Source: Paramecium pentaurelia
Lineage: Eukaryota > Ciliophora > Oligohymenophorea > Peniculida > Parameciidae
Length of the DNA stretch: 64,000 bases
Reading direction: 5' to 3'
Assembly (NCBI GenBank): GCA_905183005.1
Contig: CAJJDO010000038.1
Span: 440,814-504,813 of the forward strand
Position 1 is the first letter of the stretch; the number at the start of each line of letters is the position of its first letter. The notes below the pieces were generated by a model. It was not told the origin of the DNA. It ran no database searches and saw nothing but the letters and a program-made list of their open reading frames with translations. The translations under genes and the position numbers were made by a program. Positions 1-12,343 of the stretch are shown in pieces.

Positions 1-3000
1 GATGAATTACTCTAAACCTAGTAACAGCTAAATGAATAATTGCAATAATAAATCTAAAAACCTCAAGGTACTGAGCAACAGATTCAATTCTAAACAGATC
101 CTGAAAAAGTCTTATAAATCAGCTCACTCTAGGCAGAATGTGTGAATCTCAAGAAACAAATATAGGATGTTGAGTAGTAGAGAAAGGATGATCTAAAATC
201 TTTTGAGAAAATGCTTGGAGAAGGAGTCAATGAATCCCAAGTTATTGGCTTGACTTCTGATAAATAGTAACTCTAATCTGATTTAAGACAATTACAAAAT
301 AAATGTGATCAATTGTAGTAAGAGCAAATCGCATTGTAGAATTAATTACTTTAGAAGAACAAATAAATTGTGGATTTACAGGATGAAACCAAACAAAACG
401 AGAAAGAAGAAAAAATTCGAGAAAAGGATAACGAGATAAAACTTTTAGAACAACAAGTACAAACAGCTAAAGATCAATATTAGGAGCTTTTAGACTTGCA
501 ATAATAGAACTTAACTCCTGGAGGATAAAAGGAAAAGATATTACAATAAACCAAAGAAATTCATGATTAATAAGAAGTGATTAATGAACTTCAACAGAAG
601 GTGGAAACTGAAGTGCCACAGCTTTAAGGACAATTAACCGAAGCTTAGGAGAAATTGAAGGATGCACAAAAGGATGCAGAATTGTGGAATAAAAAGTATC
701 ATGAATTGCTAGAGAGCAAATAAACTTAAGTTCAGAACATTCTTGCTCCAGAAGATATTGAAAAATTAACTTCTGAAGAAGCCAAAAATGCTCTTACATA
801 ATTGAACAAGTAATATTCAGATAAAGTTTAAGTGAATTAATAATTAGAATACAACTCAAAAGAGTAAGCACTTGCTTTATTTTAAAAATAATAAGAAATA
901 GAATCTTTATAAATCAAACTTGATTAGATAACATAATGTTCTAACATATAAAAGCAATAATTATAAAGCACTACTGATGATTACACTTAATAAATAGATT
1001 TGTTAAAATAATAAATTTCAGATCTTAAATCCTAAATTGATTAGAACAATGCTGCTTTTTGGAAATAATCATATTATTAATTATTAGAAGAAACAAAATA
1101 GATAAATTAAAATGTTCCTCAATAAGATATACAATAATAAGAAGAATAAATTTCTGATAATCAATCTGTCATTAATGCTTAAAAACCATAAGAAGAATAA
1201 TAGCTTTTGAAATAATAATATGAGGAATTAACATAGATTAAACTTTAGCTTCAGCAAGAATTAATAATTGCTTAAAATCGTATATCTTAACTTTTAAATG
1301 ATTAAATAGAAAAGCCAGCATTTTAAGAAGAAGGAATTTCTTTCTCTACTGATCCATAAAAAGCCTTACTTCTCTCTTAATTAGAACAAAAAAATTTGTA
1401 ATTAAGTCAATAAATTTCTGAAATTGAACAGTTAAGAAAAGATGATTTACAAAAATTCAAAGATATGATTGGCAATGGAGTCAATGAAAGTACTGTGGTA
1501 ACTCTTATGCAAGAAAAATAAGCATTATAATCTTAAATAATTAAATTAAAAACTTAGATAGATTAAAATTAATAAGAATAAATTGCAATTTAAAATTAAT
1601 TAATTTCAAAAACAAGCTAACTGGTAGAATTATAAGAAAGTTTAAAAAATGATGTAAGTTAATAAAACATAAAATAAATACAAGATGAAAATAATTTGCT
1701 TCAACAAGAATTATCAAAAGCCAAAAAATCATACCAAGAATTACTTGAGTTACAATCAGAAAATTTAACACCAAATGGATAAAGAGAAAAAATTTTAACT
1801 TAATAAAAACAGATTCATGATTTAGAAGAATAAAGTTTAATTTCTTAATAAAAAAATGAGAATGATGTATCATCATTGGTAGGGGAATTAAGCGAGGTTA
1901 AATAAAAATTAAAAGATTCCTTAACTGATAGTCAATTATGGAACAAAAAATATCATGAATTGCTTGAAAACCGTTAAAATCTTCCAACATTAGAGATTGA
2001 AGATTTACAAAAAAAATTATTAGAATCCTAGTAAGATACAGAAAAGGAGAGGGAAAAATATAATAATTTATTATAAGAATAGTATTAGCAATTATCGCCT
2101 ACTTCTGCTCAAGCTAAACTTTTGTAAGCTATAGATTAAATTAATTAATTAAAACAGCAATTAGAAAAAAATTAGGCTTAAGATATATATTAAGAGCCTT
2201 AATAATAGATTGATAGTTTGTAAGAGGAAATTGAGAACTTAAGAAAAAAAATTGAAAATTTAGAAAAAATAAATCAAATAAGCAATGGATAAATTGAATA
2301 TTTAAAAGGGTAATTATAAAAGAAAGAAATGAATTAGCCCACTTAAAAATTTGCAACTGATAGTTAAGAATTGTTGTCAATCTAAGAATAAAACATCATA
2401 TTTTAATCTTAAATTAATCAAAAACAAAAGGAATTGAAAGAAGCAGAAAATCTAATTTAATAACAACAATAAAAAATATTAGATGCTTAGAATGATCAAC
2501 AAAAAGTAGAATTTTGGAAAAAATAATACACTGATTTATTATCTGAAAAATATCCTTAAGAGAAATCTAAATAAATATAAGAATAAAAAGAACAATAAAT
2601 TAGTGAAGAACCTGCACTATAAGAAAATCTACAAACATAATAACTAGAGAATTAAATACATTAATTGTAATTGGATAAGGCAAATATCTCTTAATAACTT
2701 ATAGAATATTAAAATAAAGCCAATACTGCATTGTAGCCAAAACAATAATAAGAATTTATAAACTCCCGTCAAAATGAACAAATTTAGAGTTTAGAGAAAT
2801 AAATTGATGAATTAAAGAAAGAAAATAGAGAGTAAATATATTTTAATTATTTTTAGTATTATTGAATAAATGAGAACAGCGCTAAATGGAAGCGATTAGT
2901 AAAAATAAATAGCTGATCTATTAGAAATTAACAGCAGTCTAAAGTTAAATAATGCAAAACTATTGATTGACTTAGAAATAGATTAGAAAGAACTAATAAG

Positions 3001-4945
3001 ATAATAATAGCAAGTTTAACTTCTAAACAATACTATTAATGATCTTTAAGATCCTACTGTGGCAGAAAATACAAGATTACGTGTCTCAGATTTAGAGAAA
3101 TAAATTGATTTAATTGGATAACAAGTCGATTTCTGGAAACTAAAATATCAGTAAGTCTTAAGTGAATATAGTCAACAATTATCTCCTACAAGCGTTCAAA
3201 ATAAAATGTTGGAGTAAACAAAATTAATTCATGACCAGGAAGAAGCATTGATGCTTTTACAAAAAACAAAAGATTAATCAAAATTAGAAAGTGATTCTGA
3301 AATTAATAATCTAAAATTGTAAATTAAAGATCTTTAAGAGGAAAGTTTAATTTTGAAAAAAAAATTGCAAGATTATTAAAACTAAACTCAATAATTATCA
3401 ATCTAAAGAGTTATATCGTAAGGAGAAAACGAACTTTAAGTCTAATATTGGAAGGATAAATACCAAGAGGCTTTAGAAGCTTTATACAAAGATCCTGAAC
3501 ATGTTTAAGAAATACTAAAATAAAAGGAAGAGGTTGCTTAAACCTTATATTTTGATAAGGATTCACAGTCTATTCATGATTTTGAATCTGATTTGATCGA
3601 AAAATTGAGAAGTGAAAATTAAACATTTTAAGGGGAGGTCACATTTTATAAAAAGAGAGTCTATGAATTAGAATAATAATAAAAAATTGAGCCTAGCTAA
3701 TAAGACACTGTATAATCGAGACAATATCAAATTTCTCAACTCGAAAAAGACCTTCAGAAAGCTATTTCAAATTGTGCTTATTGGGAATAGAAGTATAATG
3801 AAATAGCTTAACAGAGTATCAAAATTGAAACTCAAAAGTACGGAGGTGATCCAACCTAAACTGCAACTTTTTGGAGATAAAAATATGATCAAGTAGAGTT
3901 GAATAGACAACAATTGATTTAAGTAATTGCTGAAAAAGAAGAATAGTTAGAATTAAATATGTAATCATTCTAACAAATTCTGAAAGATGAATTAAAGGAA
4001 GAACTTACTAAAATAAGAACATAAGAAAGAGAAAAAATAGAACAATAATTCTAGCAAAATTATCCTTAGAGTGAATCAATTTTAATTTAAAAATTAAAGG
4101 ATTCTCATGAAATTGAAAAAGAATAGCTTATTTAAGAATTTTTAAGAAGAATTGATTAACTATTACAGAGCAATGTATAAAAGTATCCTGAAGGAGAAAA
4201 TTGGAAAGAGTTGATATTAAGATATGAAAAATAAAGATAAAATGAGCTCTACGAACTAAGACAACATTTAGAAATTCTATAGAGATCATAAATATCTACA
4301 AAGGATATAGAATTTTATGCTGAAAGAAGAGCATACGAAAACACAATTAATGAATTAAGAGCTAGAATATCATAAGAAGATCCTCAAGAACTTTATGATA
4401 CCATTGAGTATTAAAGAAAAGTGATTTTAGATTATGAAAATCAAATTTCCTTTTTATAAAATGAGCGAACAAATCTAGAAATGCATATTATGTAATTAAA
4501 TTAGTAAATTGATCAATTAAAGGATAATATTTCAAAATTCTAAATATAATAAGATCATAGAAAAAGATAAAGAGCTGAAGTACTGGAAGCTATAGAAGAA
4601 ATGAAAAGAGAAAGAGCTGCTGAAAGAGATTCTTTCAAATCTCCTTATAGATAAATGAGACAAAGTTAAAGAAGAACATCTTGGGATAGGTATCCAAAAG
4701 ACTTTTTAAGACCTTCTAATATTTAATAACCATCCCCTTATTAACATTAAAGTTCACCAATGCACAAAATTCCATTCCAGCAATCCTAATTTATATCTCC
4801 TAAATAGGAAAATAGAGACATAAATTTAAAATTATAAGAATTAGATGAAGTTAAATATAAGTATTAATCTGCTTTGAACAATATTTTATAACTTGAAACC
4901 TAAGTGATAGAAAAGCTTCAGCAAGATGATTTGTAAATTGAATGA
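1..4945 (+). CDS. Large coiled-coil protein, 5' end missing
   Basis: The frame is open from the first base of the window and ends at a TGA at 4943-4945, leaving about 1,639 residues after removal of one 25-nt intron (2832-2856). The start codon lies upstream of the window. The protein is rich in Gln, Glu, Lys and Leu and reads as nearly continuous coiled coil. A long internal repeat is visible. A segment with GEGVNES, then NLTPGG, then ELWNKKYHELLE (from about 187) recurs 1,254 nt later as GNGVNES, NLTPNG, QLWNKKYHELLE, a period of 418 residues. A shorter W-x-x-K/Q-Y motif recurs at least eight times through the gene. Such proteins in ciliates are usually cytoskeletal or cortical, but that is inference and no named family was recognised. 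The C-terminal 100 residues are more basic and Ser/Pro-rich. Confidence 0.85.
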
Positions 4946-5803
4946 AATTTTTAAGAAATAATTATTATTTAAATTTATTAAAATGTGATATTAAAAAATT
5001 TTAATCTTCATTCCAAATAAAATCTTTTTTATTTAATATATTTGAAAAAGAAGAATTGTGCAAATTCATATGTAGATTAATTTTTCGAAATTCTTTAAAT
5101 GAAAATTATATAAGTATTATTTAAGTTGGAAAACTTCTTAATACCAGAAAAACAAAATTATGAAGAAAAGCTTATTTTGTTAATTTTAGAACCAACTTGA
5201 AAAAATCAAATCTTGAATAATTATTGTTGTTAAGATTTCTTGGAATTACAATCTCAAAAATAATGATATGATTTCCATATTTTTTTACAAAATAAACTAA
5301 CATCTTAAGATACATTATTATATTATAATATTATTAATTTTAATTAGAAGTATTTATAAGATTTTTTAGCAAATTTCATGTCAGTGCAGATTCTAAAAGT
5401 TAATAATTAAAATCAATATTGTAATATCTGGTGATTTAATCTGATATTAATAGATTGATTAATAGGGTGGCTATAAAAAGCCATTTCAATCTATTATCAA
5501 CATAAAATAATAAATTATTGAAGTTCTTATTTGCGTTAATAATATATTTTTTTATCAAAGGCTTTTAATTTTTTAATTGAATGTTTAAAAGGATGATAAA
5601 TTTTAGAAAGAAAAACTTAAAGTAAATCAGAATTTAATATCGATAAAAGAGGAAAAATATAAAGCTATTTGATTTCATTTATAAAAAAAAAAAAAATAAA
5701 CTATTTAAAAGTCTAAAAGAAGATAATGATATGAATCATTATGAATTAATAGTTAATTACTTTATTTGATTTATTTATTGATATATTTTATAAAAACATC
5801 ATA
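4946..5803. other. Intergenic region with one imperfect hairpin
   Basis: Convergent 3' ends of the coiled-coil gene and EIF3F flank this AT-rich stretch. No coding frame was supported. An imperfect hairpin lies at 5449-5495: arms AATAGATTGA and TCAATCTATT enclose an inner TGGCT/AGCCA stem. It might be a small RNA or a 3' end signal. Confidence 0.5.
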
Positions 5804-6754
5804 TCATATCTTTTACAATTTTTCATTAATAAATGCTTAACCTTAAGCAAAATTTCCAATGTATTAAAATAATTATGCTTCCTCAACTTGACTAAATACA
5901 ACTTCTGACTCACTTCTTATCAAATCTATTTGATTCAATGTAGATAAGAGTTTTCTACCAAATTCTTAATCACCGGGTTCATTTCCAGCCTAAGATTATA
6001 GATTTTATTACAATAACTTTTTCTAAATAAGAAAGTATTTTTTCAATATTTTTGATATTTTCTTAGACTAGTTATGATGGATTTGATGTATTTACAATTT
6101 TGAAATCCTTTTATTATAAATTAGGTGCTAAAAATGGCCAAGCTTATTATAAATTTTCATCTGAAAATGAAATCTTTATTGGCATAGTATTAAAGGATGC
6201 CACTGCTGCGTAGTGCTTTAAGGATTGATTCAATTTAAAAGCCTAGCTATTTTAGTGAAAGTACTTTCATTTCTATCTTGTTAGTATTTAATGTTGGATT
6301 AATTTTAAGAATTATAGGTTAACCTAATACTGCAGTAGCATTGAACCCATTCTCCTTTTTACTAAATTCAGTTGAAAGATAAGCAACACCTATATCTAAT
6401 GATAAATTTTTTGTTGTAACAAATCCTCCTAATAAGACTTCTTATGGATTTGCTTATAAATGACTTAAGTATAAATCTTTTGCATCACTAAAATCAAATG
6501 TATACTCCTAAAAGATTGATGCAAAAAAATACATTAATTTCATCACCTGGGTCAACTAATAGAGCAAAACATTCAGTTATATGAACCTTATTAGTATATA
6601 CTGTTCCTAATAATGCACCACCCACTATTGTCTCCTCTTATCTTGAGGCACCAAATTTTCTGTAATGCAAGTCTAATATTTAGACTATAACAAGTGGATG
6701 TATATCAATTTCAAAGTTTATGTTGCAACACAAATCAACTGTTTCTTGTGCCAT
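5804..6754 (-). CDS. EIF3F: Translation initiation factor eIF3 subunit F (MPN domain)
   Basis: Start at 6754, stop at 5804-5806. Three introns (6508-6532, 6243-6264, 5990-6011) leave 293 residues, the usual size for this subunit. The N-terminal half is an MPN domain with the eIF3f-like run IHPLVIVQILD followed by GALLGTV and ECFALL. The C-terminus ends in YIGNFAQGQAFINEKLQ, close to the conserved YLANLTQSQ...NEKL tail of eIF3f. That tail distinguishes it from COP9 and proteasome MPN paralogues. As in other eIF3f proteins it should be a non-catalytic MPN subunit of the eIF3 complex, which binds the 40S ribosome in the cytoplasm. The assignment rests on both ends matching. The middle intron (22 nt) was placed because it alone restores the frame. 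Confidence 0.9.
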
Positions 6755-7699
6755 AAATTAAATTATTTTATGAAATAAGAGTAATAAATATAATAGTAGA
6801 ATAGAAAATTTCAGATAGGGATTAGAAATCAAAGAAATAAGCAGGTTTATTAATAAAAAGGATGGTAGCTTCTAATTTAATTTCAGATCTTTCTATCTTA
6901 TATAATAATAACACTAGCATAGAAAATCAGAAATTTGTAAATTTGGAATTTCAATAAAATTTCCCCCAAAAATTACAATCTCAATTCTTATTTCAAATAG
7001 ATACTTTTTATAAGCATTGTTTATTTCTATGATTGGTCTAAAATGAATTCAAATCAAGGATAATTAAAATAATGTGTAAAGCTAATTATTTATTCTAATT
7101 TGTTTCATGATTATTGCTGTATTATAACTTATAACACAATATTATGTTAATAATAGAATGCTTTAATTGTATATTTTACAAATTTATACATACGAAAATA
7201 GTATTCTAGGCATTTGATAAATATTAATAGTATAATCTAATAGAGAAAATTAATCTTATAATTTAATATTATAATTTTAGTGTATAAGTTAAAATATCAT
7301 TATTTTATTAATTTTTGGTGAAAATTATTTATATTACAAAAAATTAATAATAAAGGTTTTACTCAATTAAGTCTTATTGGAAGATTAATTTTGATGATAC
7401 AACCAAATAAAATAAATAATTTAATGAACTATTCTTTTTATCAAAAATGATTAGAAGAGTGAATAATTTAATATATTCAAATCATTAGTTTAATTCATTT
7501 TTAATTAAGATTTAGTATTGAATTATTAAATAACATAATAGCCATTCAATAGAAGAAAATATATTTTATAAGAGTCCTCAATATTTAGTTAATATTCCAT
7601 AAATAATTTTAAAACAATGCTTCAGTCTCTAGTTCTATATCATAGACTTGAAATCTATTTAAAAAGCATAGTAAATGATAAAAATATAGTTTAATGAAT
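6755..7699. other. Intergenic, nothing recognised
   Basis: AT-rich sequence upstream of EIF3F and downstream of the tRNA gene. No frame with coding character and no repeat or RNA motif was seen. Confidence 0.5.
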
Positions 7700-7709
7700 A
7701 AAAAAAAAA
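7700..7709 (-). terminator. RNA polymerase III poly-T terminator of tRNA-Glu
   Basis: Ten consecutive T residues on the minus strand start three bases after the tRNA discriminator base, the normal Pol III stop signal. Confidence 0.8.
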
Positions 7710-7712
7710 TTT

Positions 7713-7784
7713 TTCCGATACCGGGGATTGAACCCGGGTCCCCAGGGTGAAAACCTGATATCCTAACCACTAGACTATACCGGA
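7713..7784 (-). tRNA. trnE: tRNA-Glu (UUC)
   Basis: On the minus strand a full cloverleaf can be drawn. The acceptor stem is TCCGGTA against TATCGGA (with one G-T pair), with an A discriminator at 7713. The D arm has GTGGTTAGGA (B-box and A-box type promoter motifs are also visible), and the T arm is GGGTTCAATCCCC. The anticodon loop TTTTCAC gives anticodon TTC, which reads GAA/GAG glutamate. There is no intron. CCA is not encoded, as normal for eukaryotic nuclear tRNAs. This tRNA carries no information about the TAA/TAG reassignment, which would need tRNA-Gln genes with UUA or CUA anticodons, and none were seen here. Confidence 0.97.
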
Positions 7785-8702
7785 AATGTTAATGACTTTA
7801 TGAAATTCTTTTAATATTAAGCGGAGTATTTACATACTTTTTGCTCTAACCGAATAAAGAATAAATTATAATTATTTTTTATAACACATATCAATTCCAA
7901 TTAATAAGACTAAAAAATAATAAAAATTAAAAGTATGATAAATAAATTAATCAAGTAGTATTGATCTAAAAATTTAAGCTTGTTTTAAGGCTTTTTTATC
8001 AAATACATTTTACTTCTATTTGATTATAAATGCTAATAAATGCCTATTCAAACCCTAAGAGAAAGAAATATTAAAATTAAATCTGCTGTAGTAAAGTTTT
8101 GCTATTTTTGTTTATTTATAGCCCCAAAAAGCTAAAATTAATAAGAGAGGTAAAAATTTTGAATAAAAAATTATCATATATTGATGTTTTATAGATTGTA
8201 GCATTATCTAAACAAGTAAAAATCCATCAATTTTCTCACCAATTATATCTAATTGAGTGTTGCAAAACTCTCTTTAATAATAGCACCAAGATTTTTTAAA
8301 CTAATTTGACAGCACCTTTGAGCTTATTCTAATAAAAATAATCTTTAGCAGTTTATGAAACAGCTGGATAAAACTATTTGAAGATGTAATTTATAATTAG
8401 CTTGCTAGCTAATAAGAATAATAAATTTAGTAAGAAAAATAAGTTATTACTTTTGGGGCTTAAGATAAAGGCAAAAATATTTAACTAATTCATTAATTAA
8501 ATTTATGGAATATTTGAATGTATTCACAGATAAAATTATGAAAATGAATTAGTTTATAATTCTCAATAATCTTTAGACTAAACTATTGTATGTTATGATG
8601 AAAGAATACTAGATTTAGATTTATTCAAATCTAATTGCTGTTTAATTTAGAGTGCAAATATATTTCTTATATTATTTATTAATATCATTATATTTATCAT
8701 AA
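7785..8702. other. Intergenic; possible gene relic on the minus strand
   Basis: Mostly AT-rich. A minus-strand frame ends at a TGA at 8174-8176 and is open upstream for over 100 codons without a clear ATG. It contains a stretch EQAQRCCQISLKNL that looks protein-like but matches no family I know. It could be a gene fragment or chance, since TGA is the only stop. Confidence 0.3.
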
Positions 8703-10151
8703 ATGTCTTTCGAAATTACAGAGAAAATGATAGTGAATACAATTGCGGGATTTGGACAAGTGATTAAACTTCCTGAAGGACCTGCTCCAGAATAATTAAT
8801 AGCAGAAGAAGAGCTTCAATTAAATCACTAGCAATCAGCAGAGAAGCCAATTATTTCTTGTCCAAGTTCTCCAGCACCACCAGAAATAAAGGAATAAGGA
8901 AATGAAAATGCCTAACAACCAGATGAACTTATAGAAAAAAAAAATGAAAAATAAATAGAGAAATAACCAGATAATCAATAGGAAAAACAAAATCAACCTT
9001 AGGGTCAACCTTCTAAGATTGTTGCTCCACAAAAAGAAGTACCTGAAAATTAAGCTAATTTACCACCTCCTTTAAATTGCAGTCGATAATCTTCTTAATA
9101 ACCTTCTTTAGAAAAATAAATATCAATGGCTGAGGATCCTTTACCTTTTTCAAATTCTCTTCCTTTTTAATAATAAAGTTCAGTTGAAGGTTAGCCATAA
9201 AATAAAAAAGCCCCTATTTTAAAGAGATTAACTTGTGATTTAAAAGAGTCTTTAGCTTTAGCCAAGAAATTAGAAATTAAATATAAATACCCTTATTCTA
9301 ATGATGAAAGATTAATCACTGTTGATTTTTAACTAGGTTAGATTACAACTATGGTAAAGCATATTAGTAATGTGATATTTCTATTAGTTAAAACTTTTTT
9401 TGGTTAAAGGAATTACTACTTAGTAATTGTCCCTGTTACTTTTACATTGGAATAATTAAGGTCTTTTATAATAGATGGGATTGGTTAGAATTAAAAAATG
9501 TTTCATAATATTAAGCTAATCCATCCTATGATTTAATTAAAAGAATTAAAGGATTCTTAAATTAAACTATCAGAAGTAGGTTTAAAAGATTTTTCCTAAC
9601 TCATATTTTTAGCAGAGATGACTTTCACATGGGATCCTATTAAAAAAGGAAAAAGTGTGATATTATCAAATAATAATTTAACGGCAAACAAAAAAGGATA
9701 GTCTGATTATCAAACTGTTCTAGGAACATTGGCTTTGAATTCAGGAAGACATTATTGGGAAATTAAGATAGAAAAGTATGTAGACGAGGAAGACATCTTC
9801 ATAGGAATTGCAAGGTATATATCATAATATTTATAAATTAGAAAGGAGATTGACTTGTATACTTAACCTACTACAACTGGACATTTTTATGGGTATATTT
9901 GCTTATGTGCAAGAAAATTTGGAGCAGATGGATAGATATCAGATTATGGATATTCGGCTGTATAGAATGATACAATAGGTGTGCTACTTGAATTTAGAAG
10001 TGGTATTGGAACTTTATCATTTTATCGAAATGGTGTAAAATGTGGAGAAGCATTTAACAATTTAACAGGAACATTTTACCCTGCTTTGAGTATGTTTTAT
10101 GGAGAAGTTTAAGTTACATTGGATTCAAAAGCTCCACTACCAGCAAGTTGA
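8703..10151 (+). CDS. SPRY-domain protein with Pro/Gln-rich N-terminus
   Basis: ATG at 8703, TGA at 10149-10151. One 27-nt intron (9815-9841) gives 473 residues. A 21-nt stretch at 9367-9387 with intron-like ends might also be spliced, giving 466. The first ~200 residues are low-complexity, rich in Pro, Gln, Glu and Ser. The C-terminal third is a SPRY (B30.2-type) domain: TFTWDP, then GRHYWEIKI, then FIGIAR, a variable loop, YGYICL, IGVLLEF and TLSFYRNGVKCGEAF, ending in TFYPALSMF. This layout resembles the SPRY domains of RanBPM or Ash2-type proteins. SPRY is a protein-binding fold, so an adaptor or scaffold role is likely, but no partner can be named from the sequence. Confidence 0.85.
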
Positions 10152-10932
10152 ATGAAAATGAATTAAAATGTTATTATTATAAATTAAAACATATTATATG
10201 ATTTAAAGAGGTTTTCCTGATTTGTTATTTTATAAATATGTAATAAAATAAGGATTAATTTAAATAATTATTATTAGAGTTCTAAAAAGTATTCAAAAGA
10301 AAATCATAAATCTTTGAACATTAGGCAACTTATAAACAATATCATTAGCATAGGAGAAATTCATTTAAAGTTTCTGATTGGATTTATATTCAAATATAAA
10401 TATTTGTTTTTTTATGAACTATCTAAAATGATTTTATTCATATGATTTTTATAGATAATCACACAACATTTAATTTCTTAAATTAAAAATTAAAATTATT
10501 GGATTTCAAATAGAATTTTGTGATGTAAAATGTAATTTATACTTTGTATAAATATTCATAATACACTCTCACAAATACATCATGATAAAAAGATTCGTGA
10601 AGTAATTAATAAAGCTTAATATATCATCATTATTTAAATGGCTCTAGGATTTCAAGAATTATGTAATGCTAAATCAAATATAATCATGATCTTACAATTC
10701 ATAATAAATTTATCTGTATTATGAATGATAATTATACTAATTGATTATCTAATAGTCTTTAAATATTACATAAGTTTTAGTAATCAAAAGGAAAATTATG
10801 AAGGTTTTCTTTATCTCAAGAATTATATCAATATTTAATTATAATTTTTAAATATTTGAATAGAATTGATTAAGGATTTATTTAACCCAACCCAATAAAT
10901 GTTATATAATTAATGTACATATGATATATCTA
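10152..10932. other. Intergenic between convergent genes, nothing recognised
   Basis: AT-rich sequence between the stop of the SPRY gene and the stop of RPL24. No frame, repeat or RNA signal was supported. Confidence 0.5.
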
Positions 10933-11469
10933 TCATTTTTTCCCTTTTTATTTACCAGCAGTTTTAGCAGCTGCCTTTTAAGCTGCCTTAGTTTCAGCTT
11001 TTTATGCAACTTTTTATGTACTAGTTACTCCTTTTCTTTATGTTTTTTAGGCATCAATTTATTTTTATTTTCTATCTTTAATCTCCCTAGCTGCTTATTC
11101 AGCTTAAGCCTTTCTAGTTTCTAAGTTTAATAACAAAATTTTACTATCATCTTCTTTTCTTCTTCTACGAATTTCTTCTAATGATATACCAACAATAGCT
11201 CTTTAAACTTTAAGATTTCTAATTCTTCGTTTTTTTGCACCTTCATCAGTTTTTATTTTCTTGTTTAATCTTCTCCAAGCAACAGTCCATTAAATTTCTT
11301 GGCTTTTAATCTAAATATTTGTTGCATATTATACTTTTCTAGCAGAGAAGGCTCTACTCTTTTAGTTTAAATAATAAAATAATCTACCATCCTTAGCCAC
11401 AAATCTTCTTCCATGTCCAGGGTAAATACGCCATTCACTAAATGAACACAAATCAGTCTTTATAACCAT
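10933..11469 (-). CDS. RPL24: Ribosomal protein eL24 (60S subunit)
   Basis: Start at 11469, stop at 10933-10935. Two 24-nt introns (11311-11334 and 11121-11144) leave 162 residues. The N-terminus LCSFSEWRIYPGHGRRFV is the eL24 signature (CSFSGYKIYPGHG). It is followed by QEIQWTVAWRRLNKK and QRAIVGISLEEIRRRR, all in eL24 order. The C-terminus is the usual Lys/Ala/Gln-rich tail. Both introns are multiples of three and contain no TGA, so the unspliced frame is also open. They were placed because homology to eL24 has a gap exactly there. The protein is a structural component of the large ribosomal subunit. Confidence 0.95.
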
Positions 11470-12343
11470 TTTAAATAAAAATAAAAATCTTTTTAATAAA
11501 ATTATTTGTTTATGTTATTTCTCAAATAAAATAATAGGTAAGTTAATCATAAATTAAGTAATAAGAATGATATCAATATATATATAATAAATTCTTAATT
11601 GTTTGATATTAATTAAAGATATTTTCTTAATATATTATATCTATAATCATTTGTTTTATAATCAATTATTTGAAGAATTTAATTAAAATCAAGGAGATGT
11701 TTAAATCAAATATGAAATTGCGATTAAAAGATCAAATTTAAAAATATAAAAAGTGAAAAGAAAATTAATAACTTAAAAGCTCTGAATAAATTTTATTAAT
11801 TGAATCTACAATCAGGAGGATGTTTCATATTTTCGATTAATAATTATGTTACCGTTATAGTATTTATTTTCATTACAATAGAATAAATAATTATTTTATT
11901 TATTATTTAAATGATTGCAATATCAACACTTAAATGATGAGGAATATATACTCTTTACATCACAAACCCTTTATTTTTTTCACTCTATTCTTAAGTGATT
12001 TATGACATTTCATTGATTTTTAACATTATTTGAGAATTAATTGACTATTAATACTAGAAATATGCTTTCTTAGAATGATGAATTTAATAGTTGGTATTCA
12101 AAAATTCTATTAATATTATTTCTGTAGTTTTTTTATAATTAAAATATTGAACTAATATAATTTATCCCTAAGTCTAATATATTTAGGTGATATTATATCT
12201 AACACTAAATTCTTACTTCTAATATTAACTTAGAGCTCAAACTCTTCTCTCTTAAAGGATATTATATTCCATTTATTCAATATTCATTTTCGATTACATT
12301 TTTATTAATAAATTAATGTGATTTATATATATTATATATTTCA
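11470..12343. other. Intergenic, nothing recognised
   Basis: AT-rich region upstream of RPL24 and downstream of the GYF-domain gene (both minus strand). It should hold the RPL24 promoter, but no clear element stands out. Confidence 0.5.

Noticed and set aside
7978..8500. Minus-strand frame ending at 8174 with protein-like pieces
   Set aside because: No start codon, no recognised family, and long frames are common when TGA is the only stop. Kept only as a possible relic.
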